In this document: positions 62,819-64,000 of the stretch, one piece after another
How the letters are laid out: each line of letters opens with the position of its first letter
Position numbering within the stretch: position 1 is the stretch's first letter
Assembly (NCBI GenBank): GCA_017464475.1
Contig: JAFTZQ010000018.1
Span: 1-64,000 of the forward strand
Reading direction: 5' to 3'
Length of the DNA stretch: 64,000 bases
DNA from: Paludibacteraceae bacterium
GTDB lineage: Bacteria > Bacteroidota > Bacteroidia > Bacteroidales > Paludibacteraceae
Made by a program: the position numbers and the translations under genes
Notes under the pieces: model-generated
Told to the model about the DNA's origin: nothing
Databases searched by the model: none
What the model saw: only the letters and a program-made list of their open reading frames with translations

Positions 62819-63808
62819 TTATTGTAATTTAGTAGTTAATGACTTGATAATCGTTTTGGCTTTCTGGCGGTTGTAGAGGATCTCATACATGGCGTCCACG
62901 ATCGGCAGAGCAACCTGCATCCGTTGGTTCGCTTCGTAGATCGCTTTCGTGCCGTAATAACCCTCCGCCACCATCTCCATCTCCATCTGCGCAGCCTTGA
63001 CCGAATAGCCCAAACCGAGCATCTGTCCGAACTGGCGGTTGCGGCTGAACTGGGAATAGCCCGTGACAAGCACGTCGCCCAGATAACCGCTCATCGTGAT
63101 ATCACGCGGCACATTGCTCATCGCCGTTGCGAAACGCTGGATTTCCTGAATGGCATTGGAGAGCAGCACGGCTTGGAAATTATCGCCATAATGCAACGCT
63201 TGGCACATGCCGGCAGCGATGGCGTAGATGTTCTTCATTACCGAACTGTACTCCAGTCCGATCACATCGCTGGAGACCGTCGTGCGTACATACTGCGTCT
63301 GGAATAGCTTCGACCATATCTCCGCGTTCGCGCGGTTCTCGCAGCCGATGGTGAGATACGAAAGCCGCTCCAGCGCAATCTCCTCCGCGTGACACGGACC
63401 GGCGATCACGCCCAGTTGGTCGAACGAGATACCAAACCGGTCGTGCAGATAATCCGTCACGATCACGTTCTCGTCAGGGATCATACCTTTGACCGCGGAA
63501 ATGACCACCTTGTGGGTCATGTCGCGGCGGATCTTATTGAGCGACTGCTTTACGTACGGCGAAGGGATCGCGAGGATCAGCACGTCCGATTGAGCTACCG
63601 TCTGGTTGATGTCCGACGAGAAATGAATGCGGCTCACATCGAAACTGGCGGCTCCCAGATAAGTGGGGTTCTTGCCGGTCGAGATAAACTCGTCTATCAC
63701 CTCTTGACGGCGGATAAACCAGTTGATCTCGCCCTGATTCTGCATGACGATCTTCGCCAAAGCCGTCGCCCAAGAACCGGATCCCAATATGGCTATCTTA
63801 CGATACAT
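62819..63808 (-). CDS. gpsA: Glycerol-3-phosphate dehydrogenase [NAD(P)+]
   Basis: The start is taken as the ATG at 63808 ([20 protein letters not shown]), because the three extra residues of the longer frame derive from repeat sequence. The 329-residue protein has the Rossmann GSGSWA loop, [33 protein letters not shown] and [20 protein letters not shown] with the catalytic lysine. It makes glycerol 3-phosphate for phospholipids. It lies after lysS and before pgi. Confidence 0.95.
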   Translation of the reverse strand: MYRKIAILGSGSWATALAKIVMQNQGEINWFIRRQEVIDEFISTGKNPTYLGAASFDVSRIHFSSDINQTVAQSDVLILAIPSPYVKQSLNKIRRDMTHKVVISAVKGMIPDENVIVTDYLHDRFGISFDQLGVIAGPCHAEEIALERLSYLTIGCENRANAEIWSKLFQTQYVRTTVSSDVIGLEYSSVMKNIYAIAAGMCQALHYGDNFQAVLLSNAIQEIQRFATAMSNVPRDITMSGYLGDVLVTGYSQFSRNRQFGQMLGLGYSVKAAQMEMEMVAEGYYGTKAIYEANQRMQVALPIVDAMYEILYNRQKAKTIIKSLTTKLQ

Positions 63809-63834
63809 AATTCTCAATTCTCAATTTTCAATTC

Positions 63835-64000
<166 letters not shown>

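Overview
The window comes from a Bacteroidales-type bacterium (phylum Bacteroidota). Many genes are preceded by the Bacteroidota housekeeping promoter: a TTG box, about 19-20 bases, then TAnnTTTG, often in the extended form TTGCATATGTCAAAAAA...GTACCTTTGCA. The gene content agrees: a two-gene 2-oxoacid:ferredoxin oxidoreductase, a DUF5103 type IX secretion plug-like protein, a BT_3928-like DoxX protein, DUF1599, an exosortase-family protein and a fused RND efflux protein. I cannot name genus or species from the sequence alone.

Bases 1-16,700 look like an accessory region. They hold two small hypothetical genes, an ImmA/IrrE-like metallopeptidase in tandem with an unknown partner, a trio ending in a VirE/BT4734-DUF3987 primase-helicase-like protein, an AlbA_2 (RecG-related) regulator, and a restriction-modification locus. 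The large helicase-methylase gene of that locus carries a frameshift and an in-frame amber stop. A flavodoxin remnant and a 662-residue membrane-anchored protein of unknown function follow. Between these genes lie a likely promoter-to-terminator small RNA (about 6871-6968) and a chain of hairpins ending in a terminator (8678-8864).

Bases 16,850-31,300 hold a DUF1295 membrane protein with a lipoprotein arginine deiminase, then a minus-strand set (CDP-alcohol phosphatidyltransferase, GtrA, GH43). An RND efflux pair follows in which the permease and the outer-membrane factor are one reading frame. Next come a GT2 glycosyltransferase, an unknown 411-residue protein and a PagL-like lipid A deacylase. 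Bases 31,351-37,000 are a division cluster (murC-ftsQ-ftsA-ftsZ plus a two-TM protein). Convergent to it are dedA-yqeY, an antiporter and lepA. Divergent from lepA is korA-korB.

Bases 44,800-53,360 are a long minus-strand housekeeping run: DUF975, rsgA, frr, pyrH, gamma carbonic anhydrase, tpiA, BT_3928-like, DUF1599, hisS, waaA. Then come tsaD and an exosortase-like gene (plus), a KefB-like antiporter and uvrA (minus), tRNA-Thr(CGT) with a tandemly duplicated 3' end, a DUF5103 gene, pgi, gpsA and the end of lysS.

The most unusual theme is short repeats lying in frame inside conserved genes. One 29-base word, with two mismatches, occurs in both lepA and korA in the same orientation and frame, so both proteins contain QNS..GSKL. 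Related 7-base-period repeats sit in uvrA (three times), rsgA and the KefB-like gene. A CCCCTCC...AAGGGG palindrome family lies in rsgA, the primase, a small hypothetical gene and exactly at the permease/outer-membrane-factor junction. A third hairpin family (TTCTTAGCCC...GGGCACGATTAT) is inside murC and beside the tRNA. These resemble in principle the in-frame palindromic elements known from Rickettsia.
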